64,000 bases of DNA, taken from positions 1-64,000 of the forward strand of contig JAQSCW010000026.1 of NCBI GenBank assembly GCA_029945625.1. Direction: 5' to 3'. Shown here piece after piece: positions 9,401 through 17,839 of the stretch (its first letter is position 1; every line of letters begins with the position of its first letter). The notes beneath the pieces were generated by a model that was not told the DNA's origin, searched no databases, and worked only from the letters and a program-made list of their open reading frames with translations. The DNA is from a bacterium (lineage in GTDB: Bacteria; Bacteroidota; Bacteroidia; B-17B0; Aurantibacillaceae). Both the position numbers and the translations under genes were made by a program.

Positions 9401-9567
9401 CAAAACTGAGAGAAGAGATGAAAGCAGAACGTGCAAGATTGATCTCCAAACTAATTCTCGAGAAAAAGAGCGGGACTGCCGTGGTGAAGCCGCAGGTAAA
9501 ACCCCAACAATTGTACCATTGCAATACCCTTGAAGGTGTTTCAGAAACCATCACCGGCGAACGGTAA
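6493..9567 (+). CDS. secreted double amidohydrolase-family protein, C-terminal domain with intact metal site
   Basis: 1024 residues with a signal peptide (about 1-20, ending VSAQS) and two amidohydrolase (imidazolonepropionase-like) domains. The N-terminal domain (about 30-430) has the GKYIYPAFIDLYSEYG strand where active enzymes have HxH, so its metal site is lost. The C-terminal domain (about 595-990) keeps H640-S-H642, H804 in CHSY, H830 in THILEG and D884/D885 in NSDDAEM. It is expected to hydrolyse a cyclic amide, or to act as an Xaa-Pro/isoaspartyl-type peptidase, in the periplasm; the substrate is unknown. It is followed five bases later by a second, shorter homologue and then pdxA, an apparent operon. 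Confidence 0.9.
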   Translation: MKSFALVWILCLSLLFRVSAQSTFPSNGAPYNPHTLIAFINATIFTDCETQINNGVLLIKDGKVMAVGEKMEVPPYASVIDLKGKYIYPAFIDLYSEYGLPSTKYEKKTQPGPQMESTLKGAFGWNMAIRSNIESFKLVEHNSEKAEELKKIGFGSVVSHSNDGIVRGSGVLLNLNASKRVNESIIRDKAAGFYSFSKGSSPQDYPSSLTGGIALLRQTYYDAQWYKENKGKTDYNISLEDVIALQSLPSIFESNDKYNSLRAAKVGKEFNIKYILKGGGNEYQRISDIRGTSLNYIIPVNFPEPYDVEDPYDAELLSLADLKHWELAPSNPAALEKNNIPFAFTTADLKDKSQFLKNIRKAIQYGLSEKMALKALTASPASFINAGDKIGALKKEYYANFFISNKPIFQEDALILQTWVAGEPNVYSELDPIDIRGNYLLNMSAGKYKVKFSGEVQKPVSQITIDTTKRSLNFTITKTILNLSFQNDSSGVIRATLNYNKQTKNFEGRGQLSNGDWQTASLVFVSALDTSKKQSATNKPALNLGKVIYPFGAYGEALPEEGGSFKESWNKFKNRYSAILIKDATVWTNSGDTVLKEYDVYIVQGKIVRIAPNIDAPAMAFAKVIDAKGKHLTPGIIDEHSHIALTAGVNEGAQASSAEVRMGDVINPEDINIYRQLSGGVTTSQLLHGSANPIGGQSVLIKLRWGHGAEDLKYENADGFIKFALGENVKQSNWGDLNRVRFPQSRMGVEQVYYDFFTRAREYDASMQAFGKSTARVGVTAPRRDLELEALAEILNKKRFITCHSYVQSEINMLMHVADSVGFKVNTFTHILEGYKVADKMKAHGASASTFSDWWAYKNEVMEAIPYNAAILTRVGVNTAINSDDAEMARRLNQEAAKSIKYGGLSETEALKMVTLNPAKMLHIDDKVGSIRVGKMADLVLWTDDPLSVYAKVDKTIIDGQIYFDRTEDAKLREEMKAERARLISKLILEKKSGTAVVKPQVKPQQLYHCNTLEGVSETITGER

Positions 9568-9572
9568 CTAAT

Positions 9573-10856
9573 ATGAAAAAAAACTATATCATAGGTCTTT
9601 TTAGTTTGCTGGCAGTTCTATCCAATGGGCAGAATAATCACATTGCTCTGCTTAATGCCATGGCTCATATCGGAAATGGGGAGGTGATAGAAAGCAGCCT
9701 CGTAGTGATAAAAGACAATAAAATTGAAGTGGTTCAGAGCACCAAGGGACTGCGGTTGGATTATAAGTCGTTTGATACGGTGATCGATTTGGCGGGTAAG
9801 CATATATATCCGGCTCTCATCAACGTAAATAGTATTTTGGGGTTGCACGATGCAGAAGCAGTTCGAGCTACTCAGGACTATGGGGAAGTGGGGTATCTCA
9901 ATCCGCATATTCGTGCGCTCATTGCTTATAATACCGACAACCTCATCATCCCTACCGTGCGATCAAACGGGATTTTGTACACACAAGTTACTCCCCGTGG
10001 CGGTCTCATAAGTGGGTCTTCCTCCATTATGGCCCTCGCAGGGTGGAACTGGGAAGATGCCGTCTTAAAAGCCGATGATGGCATCCATCTCAATTATCCC
10101 CAACACGTGATTCAGCGCAAAAATGAAGAGGAAAGTCATTACAAAGATGCTGCCAAAAGATATCAGGAGGATCTTCGAAATCTTGAAACATTTTTTACAG
10201 ATGCAATCTCTTACATAAAAAATCCTGCTAATCCCGAAAAAAACTTGCGTTACGAAGCCATGCGAAAAGTGCTAAGTGGCGAAGCTAATCTCTACGTACA
10301 CGTTGAACGAGCCCGAGACATGCTTAGCGTAATTAATTTTGTTCAAAAGTTTGGCATTAGCAAACCGGTGATTGTGGGTGGCAAAGATGCTTATATAATT
10401 ACCCGCGAACTTAAGAATAGCAAGTTGCCCGTGATTCTTAACCGAGTGAACGAACTCCCGGATAGAACCGACGATGACGTGGATCTGGTTTACCGGATGC
10501 CTTATTTATTGCAAAAAGATTCTGTATTGTTCTGCCTTCAAATGGAAGGCAATATGGAAGCCATGAATAGTAGAAATTTGCCCTTTAACGCAGGCGAAAC
10601 AGTGGCCTATGGACTCACAAAAGAACAAGCACTTTCAACAATTACCCTCAATGCGGCCAAGATCCTCGGAATTTCGCACCTACTGGGAAGTATTGAAGAA
10701 GGGAAATTGGCCTCTTTGGTAATAAGTGAAGGCGATATTCTTGATATGCGAAGCAATAACATTACCTTAGCGTACATTTCCGGAAAGAAAATAGACCTTA
10801 CTAACCGGCAAAATGAACTAAACACCAAGTACAAAAATAAATACGGCATTAAATAA
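9573..10856 (+). CDS. secreted amidohydrolase-fold protein lacking the HxH metal motif
   Basis: 427 residues, with a short signal peptide (about 1-19, ending SNGQ). The N-terminal beta-sandwich (IALLNAMAHIGNGEVIESSLVV) and the C-terminal closing segment LNAAKILGISHLLGSIEEGKLA are typical of imidazolonepropionase-like amidohydrolases. The position of HxH reads GKHIYPALINVNS, so the first two metal ligands are absent, as in the N-terminal half of the preceding protein. It may be a non-catalytic partner of that protein; this is inferred from adjacency and shared degeneration. It begins five bases after the preceding stop and ends three bases before pdxA. Confidence 0.85.
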   Translation: MKKNYIIGLFSLLAVLSNGQNNHIALLNAMAHIGNGEVIESSLVVIKDNKIEVVQSTKGLRLDYKSFDTVIDLAGKHIYPALINVNSILGLHDAEAVRATQDYGEVGYLNPHIRALIAYNTDNLIIPTVRSNGILYTQVTPRGGLISGSSSIMALAGWNWEDAVLKADDGIHLNYPQHVIQRKNEEESHYKDAAKRYQEDLRNLETFFTDAISYIKNPANPEKNLRYEAMRKVLSGEANLYVHVERARDMLSVINFVQKFGISKPVIVGGKDAYIITRELKNSKLPVILNRVNELPDRTDDDVDLVYRMPYLLQKDSVLFCLQMEGNMEAMNSRNLPFNAGETVAYGLTKEQALSTITLNAAKILGISHLLGSIEEGKLASLVISEGDILDMRSNNITLAYISGKKIDLTNRQNELNTKYKNKYGIK

Positions 10857-10859
10857 GCT

Positions 10860-11912
10860 ATGACTGATAATAAAGTAATTGTTGGAATTTCGCAGGGCGA
10901 TATCAATGGTATTGGGTTAGAAGTAGTTCTTAAAACCTTAATGGAGCCGGGCATTGCCGATGTGTGTACCCCCGTTCTCTTCAGCTCTCAAAAAACAGTT
11001 TCCTACTACCGTAAAGTCTTGGGTCTCGAAGAATTTAGTTTTAACCCCATTCGTGATTTTACCCAATTGCACACCAAAAAAGTAAATGTGTTTGTTTGTT
11101 ACGAAGAGGAAGTGAACATTGAGATGGGTAAATCCACCGAATCAGGCGGTAAATATGCCTTGATGTCGCTTGAAAAAGCCACACAGGCCCTTATCGACAA
11201 ACATATAAACGTTTTGGTTACGGCTCCCATCAACAAAAGTAATATTCAAAGTGACAGCTTTCAGTTTATTGGCCATACCGAATACCTGGGCGCTAAATTA
11301 GGGGGTGATCCTCTCATGCTCCTGTGCACCGATAACGGTTTGCGCATTGCCGTTGTAACGGGACATATACCGGTAAAAGATATTGCCGCAAGCCTCACCA
11401 TTGATAAGATCGTCGAAAAAATTACCCAATTGCATAACTCCCTAATAAAAGATTTTGCGGTGCGAAAACCCCGCATCGCTGTATTGGGACTCAATCCACA
11501 TGCCGGCGACAGCGGAGTGATTGGCAAAGAAGACCTGGAGATCATAAAACCTGCGATTGACAAAGTGAAACTCAACGGACTGGTATACGGGCCTTACGCA
11601 GCCGATGGTTTTTTTGGCAATGGCACCTACCGCCAATTCGACGCCGTATTAGCCATGTACCACGATCAAGGGTTGATCCCCTTTAAAACGCTTGCCTTTA
11701 ATGATGGCGTAAATTATACAGCAGGTCTGAGTGCCGTTCGAACGAGTCCCGACCATGGCACAGCATACGCCATTGCGGGAAAAAATGAAGCCAACGAACA
11801 ATCTTTCAAAAATGCCATGTATGCCGCTATCGACATTTTTAAGAATCGTCAGATGAATGCTGAAGTAACAGCCAATCCCTTGCCTTTTGCAACTTTTAAG
11901 AAAGAGCGCTAA
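10860..11912 (+). CDS. pdxA: 4-hydroxythreonine-4-phosphate dehydrogenase PdxA
   Basis: NAD-dependent dehydrogenase of the DXP-dependent pyridoxal 5'-phosphate pathway. It oxidises 4-phosphohydroxy-L-threonine, whose product condenses with DXP. The 350-residue length fits the family. Metal ligands are H169 (VTGHIP), H214 (NPHAGDSG) and H268 (MYHDQGLIPFK), and the substrate-binding GHTEYL is at 138-143. It starts three bases after the preceding stop, so it is translated from the amidohydrolase operon; I know of no functional link between them. It is followed by a gap that carries the moxR promoter. Confidence 0.96.
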   Translation: MTDNKVIVGISQGDINGIGLEVVLKTLMEPGIADVCTPVLFSSQKTVSYYRKVLGLEEFSFNPIRDFTQLHTKKVNVFVCYEEEVNIEMGKSTESGGKYALMSLEKATQALIDKHINVLVTAPINKSNIQSDSFQFIGHTEYLGAKLGGDPLMLLCTDNGLRIAVVTGHIPVKDIAASLTIDKIVEKITQLHNSLIKDFAVRKPRIAVLGLNPHAGDSGVIGKEDLEIIKPAIDKVKLNGLVYGPYAADGFFGNGTYRQFDAVLAMYHDQGLIPFKTLAFNDGVNYTAGLSAVRTSPDHGTAYAIAGKNEANEQSFKNAMYAAIDIFKNRQMNAEVTANPLPFATFKKER

Positions 11913-12003
11913 GCCCCGTTTTTCCTGACTTCAGCGCACAAGCAACCTTCCTTGGTTAACATATTTTAACGGGCTCAAAATACCCCCAGTCCGGCACCAT
12001 TAA

Positions 12004-12011
12004 TATCTTTG
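12004..12011 (+). promoter_or_regulatory. Bacteroidetes -7 box before moxR
   Basis: TATCTTTG fits the TAnnTTTG consensus and sits 26 bases before the moxR ATG. No convincing TTG -33 element is seen at the usual distance. It would drive the whole Bat operon. Confidence 0.55.
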
Positions 12012-12037
12012 AGCCATTATTAAGGATCAAAAAAACT

Positions 12038-13027
12038 ATGGTAGATATTAAAGAACTGAACGAACGGATTCAGCAAGAAAGCGCCTTTGTGGACATGCTT
12101 ACCGTTGAGATGGACAAGGTCATCATTGGCCAAAAATCAATGGTAGAAAGGCTCCTCATCGGTTTGCTGAGTAACGGACATATTTTGTTAGAGGGAGTTC
12201 CCGGTTTAGCAAAAACTCTGGCCATCAATACCCTTGCAAAATGTGTGCAAGGGCAATTCAGCCGTATTCAATTCACCCCCGATCTGTTGCCTGCCGACTT
12301 GATAGGTACGCAGATCTACAGCCAGAAGCAGGAAACCTTTTCGATTCGTAAAGGACCTATTTTCGCTAATTTTATTTTGGCCGATGAGATCAACCGTGCC
12401 CCGGCAAAAGTGCAATCGGCATTGTTGGAAGCCATGCAGGAAAAGCAGGTAACCATTGGTGATCAAACTTTTAAATTACCAAATCCATTTTTAGTACTGG
12501 CAACGCAAAATCCTATCGAGCAAGAAGGCACCTATCCGCTTCCGGAAGCGCAAATGGACCGTTTCATGCTTAAGATCGTGATTGGTTATCCCAGCAAGGA
12601 AGACGAACGGAGAATCATCGCCGCCAATATTCAACCTGAAGGAATGCCTCAGGCAAACAGTATTTTAAGTACTGATGCTATTGTGAAAGCGAGAGCTGTG
12701 GTGAAAGATGTTTATATGGATGAGAAGATTGAACGATATATTGTTGACATTGTGTTTGCTTCCCGTTTTCCGAAAGAATATAAATTGCAGAAATTCGAAG
12801 GATTGATTTCATATGGCGGTTCACCGCGTGCCAGTATTAACTTGGCGTTAGCGGCCAAAGCTTATGCGTTTATCAAACGTCGTGGGTATGTAATCCCTGA
12901 AGATGTGCGGGCTGTGTGTTTGGATGTAATGCGTCACCGTGTGGGCTTGACTTACGAAGCAGAAGCAGAGAACATCACTTCCGAAAACATCATCACCGAG
13001 ATCTTAAATACAGTTGAAGTACCATAA
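12038..13027 (+). CDS. moxR: MoxR-family AAA+ ATPase of the Bat operon
   Basis: 329 residues. Walker A EGVPGLAKT is at 52-60 and Walker B ILADEINR at about 113-120. The arginine-finger region follows (PEAQMDRFMLK), with a C-terminal winged helical lid. MoxR ATPases are chaperones that insert metal or remodel VWA-domain partners; here the partners are the BatA and BatB proteins downstream. It is the first gene of an eight-gene co-linear block. An 83-base spacer with two small hairpins separates it from the DUF58 gene, the only sizeable spacer near the front of the operon. Confidence 0.95.
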   Translation: MVDIKELNERIQQESAFVDMLTVEMDKVIIGQKSMVERLLIGLLSNGHILLEGVPGLAKTLAINTLAKCVQGQFSRIQFTPDLLPADLIGTQIYSQKQETFSIRKGPIFANFILADEINRAPAKVQSALLEAMQEKQVTIGDQTFKLPNPFLVLATQNPIEQEGTYPLPEAQMDRFMLKIVIGYPSKEDERRIIAANIQPEGMPQANSILSTDAIVKARAVVKDVYMDEKIERYIVDIVFASRFPKEYKLQKFEGLISYGGSPRASINLALAAKAYAFIKRRGYVIPEDVRAVCLDVMRHRVGLTYEAEAENITSENIITEILNTVEVP

Positions 13028-13044
13028 CGATTTTAAAAAAGAGA

Positions 13045-13076
13045 GATCTTGTCGCAAGGATCCCCTTAAAGGGTGA
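13045..13076. other. paired small hairpins between moxR and DUF58
   Basis: GATCTTG (13045-13051) pairs with CAAGGATC (13055-13062) with one bulge. Immediately after, CCC/GGG flanks TTAAA inside ATCCCC...GGGTGAT. No T run follows, so this is not a normal terminator. It could be an RNA processing or stability element that separates expression of the ATPase from the rest of the Bat genes. Confidence 0.3.
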
Positions 13077-13110
13077 TTGGCTAATAAAATCAATTATAAT
13101 TTTAAATCAA

Positions 13111-13977
13111 TTGGAAACAGCAGAGCTTTTAAAGAAAGTACGTAAAATTGAGATAAAGACCCGTGGCCTAAGCAGTCATATCTTTTCGGGGGAATATCAC
13201 AGTGCGTTTAAAGGGCGCGGTATGGCTTTCTCAGAAGTACGCGAGTACATCCCCGGCGATGAAATTCGCTCTATCGACTGGAATGTTACTGCACGATTTA
13301 ATACGCCTTACGTAAAAGTATTTGAAGAAGAGCGCGAACTCACCGTCGTATTAATGGTAGATGTTAGCGCCAGTGGGGCCTTTGGCACAAACACACAATT
13401 TAAACAGGACCTCATCACCGAGTTGTGCGCGGTGGTCGCTTTTTCAGCAGCTCAAAACAACGATAAGATCGGGGTGATCTTTTTTAGTGATAAAATAGAG
13501 AAATTTATTCCGCCTAAAAAGGGGAAGTCTCATATTTTACGAATTATCCGCGAACTTATTGAATTTAAGCCCGAAAATAAGCGAACCAATTTAGAAGTGG
13601 CGCTAAAATATTTAACCAATGTGATCAAAAAAAGAAGTATCGTTTTTTTGATCAGCGATTTCTTTGCCGATACCGAATATAAAGATGCGTTGAAAATCGC
13701 CAACAAGAAACACGATCTGGTGGCTCTCCGCATTATAGATAAAACAGAGATGGAGCTGCCCAATGTGGGGGTGATCAAACTGCGTGATAATGAGACAGGA
13801 AAATTGGTTTGGGCCGATACCGGTGATAAACTCTTCAGGAAACAATTCGCAGTTAATCAATTAAAATTTGAAGAAGAACTGAAGGATATTTTTAACCGAA
13901 GCGGGGTGGATGCCGCAAAAATTTTTACCCATGAAAATTATGTGATCCCGCTTATGAACTTATTTAAGCACAGATAA
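13111..13977 (+). CDS. DUF58 domain protein of the Bat operon
   Basis: 288 residues, cytoplasmic. The DUF58 core runs RGMAFSEVREYIPGDEIRSIDW at about 37-58 (key residues R-E-Y-P-G-D-x-R-x-I-D-W). A VWA-like fold follows with VDVSASG in place of a full MIDAS, at about 87-93. DUF58 proteins accompany MoxR ATPases in almost all Bat loci and are thought to be scaffolds or clients of MoxR. The start codon is TTG at 13111; the next residues METAELLKKVRKIEIKTRG match the family N terminus, which supports it. It ends one base before the next start. Confidence 0.92.
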   Translation: METAELLKKVRKIEIKTRGLSSHIFSGEYHSAFKGRGMAFSEVREYIPGDEIRSIDWNVTARFNTPYVKVFEEERELTVVLMVDVSASGAFGTNTQFKQDLITELCAVVAFSAAQNNDKIGVIFFSDKIEKFIPPKKGKSHILRIIRELIEFKPENKRTNLEVALKYLTNVIKKRSIVFLISDFFADTEYKDALKIANKKHDLVALRIIDKTEMELPNVGVIKLRDNETGKLVWADTGDKLFRKQFAVNQLKFEEELKDIFNRSGVDAAKIFTHENYVIPLMNLFKHR

Positions 13978-13978
13978 A

Positions 13979-14998
13979 TTGAACTCTAACGCTATTTCAT
14001 CTATACACTTGAAGTTCTTCAAACAAATATTCCTCCTGTTCTTTTTTTTAACAAGCACCTCTCTTTTGTCCCAGCAAGTAAGGGTAGAGGCGGCACTCGA
14101 CAGTTCAAAGATGCGAATAGGTGAACAGGTGAGAGTTGATTTGTATGTGACCTACGACGCCAAATTAAAGGATATTAAAATTCAATGGCCCACAATCGCA
14201 GATACATTAACCGGCAAAATCGATGTTATTTCGGTCACTGCTATCGACACCACATTTCCCGATAAATCAAATTCTTCCAAAATCTTCCAGCATCAGCAAC
14301 TTACAATAAGTGTTTACGACAGCGGTTTTTACGCCGTGCCTCCATTTAAGTTTATCCTCAATAACGATACAGCAAACGTGGTGTATACCAACCCCTTGTT
14401 TTTGGAAGTACACACCGTGCCCACCGATACAAGTGCCACAAAAACCAAAGACATAAAACCTCCTTTTGAAGAAAAATTTAATTGGAAATGGTACCTGAGT
14501 TATGGCTATTGGGGATTAGGAATTCTTCTGGCTGTTTTGGCTGTCGTCCTCCTCACGTTATACCTCAACAAACGAAACCGGCAAGTGGTAGTAGTGCCCG
14601 AAAAGCCCAAAATTCCTGCTCACATAACAGCGCTCGCCTCCTTAGAGCGCATTAAAGAGGAAGCGATCTGGAAAGAAGAAAAAATAAAAGAATATTATTC
14701 GGAGATTTCAGACACTGTGCGTCAATACATTGAAGAACGTTTTACAGTAAATGCCCTTGAGATCACAACAGATGAGATTATGCTCGCCTTCAGAACTCAG
14801 GTAGTTGATAAAGAAAGTAAAGAAAAACTGCAGCAATTATTAACGCTGAGCGACTTAGTAAAATTTGCAAAATTGTTCCCCATCGAAGCCGAACACAATT
14901 TCACTTTGCAAAATGCCTTTGATTTTGTAAATGGCACCAAACGGGAAGAGGAAATAACCCTTGTTGAAGAACCAAGTAATAAACCTGCGGAGTCATGA
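13979..14998 (+). CDS. membrane protein of the Bat operon with BatD/DUF4381-like layout
   Basis: 339 residues: signal peptide (about 1-31), an extracytoplasmic beta-rich domain (about 33-150), one transmembrane helix (about 172-195) and a cytoplasmic helical tail. The tail motif EYYSEISDTVRQYIEERF (about 238-255) resembles DUF4381 and the tail of BatD in this same operon. Conserved unnamed proteins of this kind sit between DUF58 and batA in many Bacteroidota. It probably sits in the Bat membrane complex. TTG at 13979 is the likely start, one base after the preceding stop; a second in-frame TTG lies ten codons in. Its stop overlaps the batA start. Confidence 0.8.
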   Translation: MNSNAISSIHLKFFKQIFLLFFFLTSTSLLSQQVRVEAALDSSKMRIGEQVRVDLYVTYDAKLKDIKIQWPTIADTLTGKIDVISVTAIDTTFPDKSNSSKIFQHQQLTISVYDSGFYAVPPFKFILNNDTANVVYTNPLFLEVHTVPTDTSATKTKDIKPPFEEKFNWKWYLSYGYWGLGILLAVLAVVLLTLYLNKRNRQVVVVPEKPKIPAHITALASLERIKEEAIWKEEKIKEYYSEISDTVRQYIEERFTVNALEITTDEIMLAFRTQVVDKESKEKLQQLLTLSDLVKFAKLFPIEAEHNFTLQNAFDFVNGTKREEEITLVEEPSNKPAES

Positions 14999-16005
14999 TG
15001 AGTTACTTAAGTGATATTCAGTTCGGGGATAAGAAATGGTTTTGGCTTCTTCTTGCCTTGCCGGTAATGATCGCCTGGTACATGTGGCGCTTAAAAAAAC
15101 AAGAGGGTGAATTCAATTATTCTTCTTTTTCTCTGTTAAAGGGAATCCGAACTTCTGCAAGAGCAAAATTCAGACATGTTCTTTTTTTGTTGCGACTTCT
15201 GGCTTTTGCCCTCATTATTACGGCTCTTTGTAGGCCGCAATCGCGTAGCAGCTGGAAGAACACAAAAACAGAGGGAATTGATATTGTGATTAGTATGGAC
15301 GTGTCTCTCTCGATGCTGGCCAAAGATTTTAAGCCTAACCGCTTGGAAGTTGCTAAGGAAGTAATGCTGGATTTTATCGACGCACGACCCAACGACCGTA
15401 TTGGATTGGTAATTTTTGGAGGGGAAGTATTTACGCAATGCCCGCTTACGAGCGATCATAAAGTGCTTAAAAATATGTTTCCTCAGGTAAAGGCAGGAAG
15501 TCTTGACCAAGGAACAGCCATTGGATTGGGGCTTGCCGGTGCTGTGGCGCGTATTAAAGAAAGCAAGGCCAAAAGTACCGTCATAATTCTTATTTCAGAT
15601 GGTGTAAATAACGTGGGCGAAATTTCGCCTCTTACGGCCGGTGAACTGGCAAAAACGTATGGCATTCGTGTGTATTGTGTTGGCGTGGGTTCAAGAGGCA
15701 AAGCCCTCCAGCCCGTGGCCATCTATGCCCAAGGTGAATATGAGTACGATTACGTAGATGTGGAGATTGATGAAAAAGTGATGACGGAGATCTCAGACAT
15801 GACGGGGGGTAAGTATTTTAGGGCTACCGATAAAGAAAGCATGCAAAACATCTATCAGGAAATTGACAAAATGGAAAAGACAATTATAAGCGAGAAAAGT
15901 TTCAGCAATAAAGCAGAACATTTTCTACCCTTCGCATTATTGGCTGCAATATTACTCTTTATTGAATTTATTTTACGTTACACAGTTTTTAGCGCGATTC
16001 CTTAA
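14995..16005 (+). CDS. batA: BatA, VWA-domain membrane protein
   Basis: 336 residues. Hydrophobic helices lie at about 14-31 and 63-79, and a C-terminal one at about 304-325. Between them is a von Willebrand A domain with a MIDAS site: D102-V-S104-L-S106, a conserved Thr in CPLTSD, and D in ISDGVNN. In Bacteroides fragilis the Bat proteins affect aerotolerance; in other bacteria they affect stress resistance or cell shape. The protein probably exposes the VWA domain to MoxR or to periplasmic partners. The start overlaps the stop of the previous gene (ATGATG), and the stop overlaps batB, so translation is coupled. Confidence 0.92.
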   Translation: MMSYLSDIQFGDKKWFWLLLALPVMIAWYMWRLKKQEGEFNYSSFSLLKGIRTSARAKFRHVLFLLRLLAFALIITALCRPQSRSSWKNTKTEGIDIVISMDVSLSMLAKDFKPNRLEVAKEVMLDFIDARPNDRIGLVIFGGEVFTQCPLTSDHKVLKNMFPQVKAGSLDQGTAIGLGLAGAVARIKESKAKSTVIILISDGVNNVGEISPLTAGELAKTYGIRVYCVGVGSRGKALQPVAIYAQGEYEYDYVDVEIDEKVMTEISDMTGGKYFRATDKESMQNIYQEIDKMEKTIISEKSFSNKAEHFLPFALLAAILLFIEFILRYTVFSAIP

Positions 16006-17042
16006 TGTTTAAGTTCGAACATATCGTTTATTTTTACGCGCTGGCGGCAATTCCTTTGATGGCAGTCCTGGTGATGTTGTATTTTATTTCGCGTCGGAAA
16101 AAATTAAAACGTCTTGGTAATTCAACCTTGATTGCGCAACTGATGCCCTATTCAAGTCACCGTAAAAGAATTCTGAAAGCAGTGCTCTTCAGTCTTGGCT
16201 TCAGCAGCCTCGTACTTGCGCTCTGCAATTTGCAAACAGGCAGTAAACTAACCGAAGTGAAGCGGGAAGGAGCCGATATCATTGTGTGCCTCGACGTGAG
16301 TAATAGTATGCTGGCTCAGGACCTAAGTCCAAACCGTTTAACCAGAGCAAAATATGCACTCGAGAAAATGATCGATCAGTTGGAAGGAGATAGAATGGGA
16401 CTCATCATCTTCGCCGGTGAGGCCTATGTTCAACTCCCCATCACCACTGATTACGCCGCAGCCAAAATGTTTTTGGAGTCCATCGGACCCGGCATGGTAC
16501 CGGTTCAGGGTACCAAAATTGCCGATGCCATTACCAAAGCCTGCGAATCGTTTAGTAATGATGAAGGAAAAAATAGAGCCATCATTTTGATTACCGACGG
16601 TGAAAATCACGAATCTGCTGCCATTGAAGCTGCCGAGGAAGCTCATAAGAAGGGAATCATGATCAATACCATTGGCGTTGGTTCGCCAAATGGCGTTCCC
16701 ATTCCCCTCATCGAAAACGGCGTTATGAAGGGTTACCGCAAGGATAGGGAGGGTCAAACAGTGGTCACTAAACTCAATGTGGATCTTTTGAAAACCATCG
16801 CATCAAAAGCAGAGGGCGTATTTGTTCAGGCAAGTCAGGCCGACATTGGCCTTGGTGCTATCCTCGACAAGATTGGTGAACTTGATAAAGCACAACTGGA
16901 AAGCAAGATGTACACCGATTATGAGGATCAGTTCCAGTGGTTTTTAGGCTTGTCTCTTATTTTTTTCACAATCGAATTCCTAATGAGTGAACGCATCAGC
17001 GAATGGTATAAAAAGATTAATCTGTTTGGAAATGCAGCTTAA
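16005..17042 (+). CDS. batB: BatB, VWA-domain membrane protein
   Basis: 345 residues, paralogous to BatA: helices at about 11-29 and 59-75, then a VWA domain with MIDAS D97-V-S-N-S101 and TDGENH further on, and a C-terminal helix (about 312-328). Its ATG shares a base with the batA stop, and its final codons contain the batC start. The BatA/BatB pair is the expected core of the complex. Confidence 0.92.
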   Translation: MFKFEHIVYFYALAAIPLMAVLVMLYFISRRKKLKRLGNSTLIAQLMPYSSHRKRILKAVLFSLGFSSLVLALCNLQTGSKLTEVKREGADIIVCLDVSNSMLAQDLSPNRLTRAKYALEKMIDQLEGDRMGLIIFAGEAYVQLPITTDYAAAKMFLESIGPGMVPVQGTKIADAITKACESFSNDEGKNRAIILITDGENHESAAIEAAEEAHKKGIMINTIGVGSPNGVPIPLIENGVMKGYRKDREGQTVVTKLNVDLLKTIASKAEGVFVQASQADIGLGAILDKIGELDKAQLESKMYTDYEDQFQWFLGLSLIFFTIEFLMSERISEWYKKINLFGNAA

Positions 17043-17754
17043 AAATCTCAAATATAATTTTATTATCCTTCTCGGAACCACTCTGAGTCCCGCATTTTCT
17101 CAAAAGGATGCAGAGACAATCTACGACGGCAATAACATGTATTTTTCAGGAAAAGTCCCTGAATCCTCGGCGAAGTACGCCCGTGCTCTGGAAATAAATC
17201 CAAATAACAGAAAAGCAAATTTTAATCTGGGAGATGCCATTTACAAAAATGCCCTCATGATTAAAAGCGGAAAAATTCAAATTCCACCGGGCTCAAAGAT
17301 TACCCCCGATTCGCTCGCAAAAATGGCTTTTGATAAAGCGGCACAAAATTTTGCCATCGTAGCAAATTCTGTTTCCGATAAGGACACACTCCATAGAGCC
17401 TGGCACAATATCGGCAACTGTTACCTTCAAAAAAAGGAATACCAGCAGGCAGTTGATGCATACAAGAAGTCTTTGAAATTTAATCCTAAGGATGAAGAGA
17501 CGCGTTATAATCTTGCATTCGCTTTAAAAAACTTGCCAAAAGATAAGAAACAAGGTGGGGGTGGACAAAGTAATCAACCTCAAAACAAAAAAGAGGAACA
17601 AAAGAAAGATCCAAAGGAACAACAAAGTCAGATGAGCAAGGATCAGGCTGAGCAGTTGTTAAAGGCACTTATGGATTCGGAGAAAAAACTACAAGACAAA
17701 AGGAAACAAAAACAAGAGGACCCATCCAAAAGAGATGTTGAAAAGGACTGGTGA
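17032..17754 (+). CDS. batC: BatC, TPR protein
   Basis: 240 residues with a signal peptide (about 1-23, ending PAFSQ) and tetratricopeptide repeats. The first TPR-like unit is at about 27-60. Another, at about 122-155, contains HNIGNCYLQKKEYQQAVDAY. A highly charged Lys/Glu/Gln-rich tail follows, rich in QNKKEEQKK-type runs and ending KRDVEKDW, which is typical of BatC. A longer frame opens at 16987, but the ATG at 17032 gives a clean signal peptide and overlaps the batB stop by eleven bases, so it is preferred. TPRs would bind other Bat proteins in the periplasm. Confidence 0.9.
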   Translation: MQLKNLKYNFIILLGTTLSPAFSQKDAETIYDGNNMYFSGKVPESSAKYARALEINPNNRKANFNLGDAIYKNALMIKSGKIQIPPGSKITPDSLAKMAFDKAAQNFAIVANSVSDKDTLHRAWHNIGNCYLQKKEYQQAVDAYKKSLKFNPKDEETRYNLAFALKNLPKDKKQGGGGQSNQPQNKKEEQKKDPKEQQSQMSKDQAEQLLKALMDSEKKLQDKRKQKQEDPSKRDVEKDW

Positions 17755-17839
17755 TTCGGGATGCTGTTTCTTTCGTTAAATTAATCTAAGAAAAAGAAGT
17801 TTGGCCGCTAAAGAAGTAACTTGCATAGGCAATTGAGTA

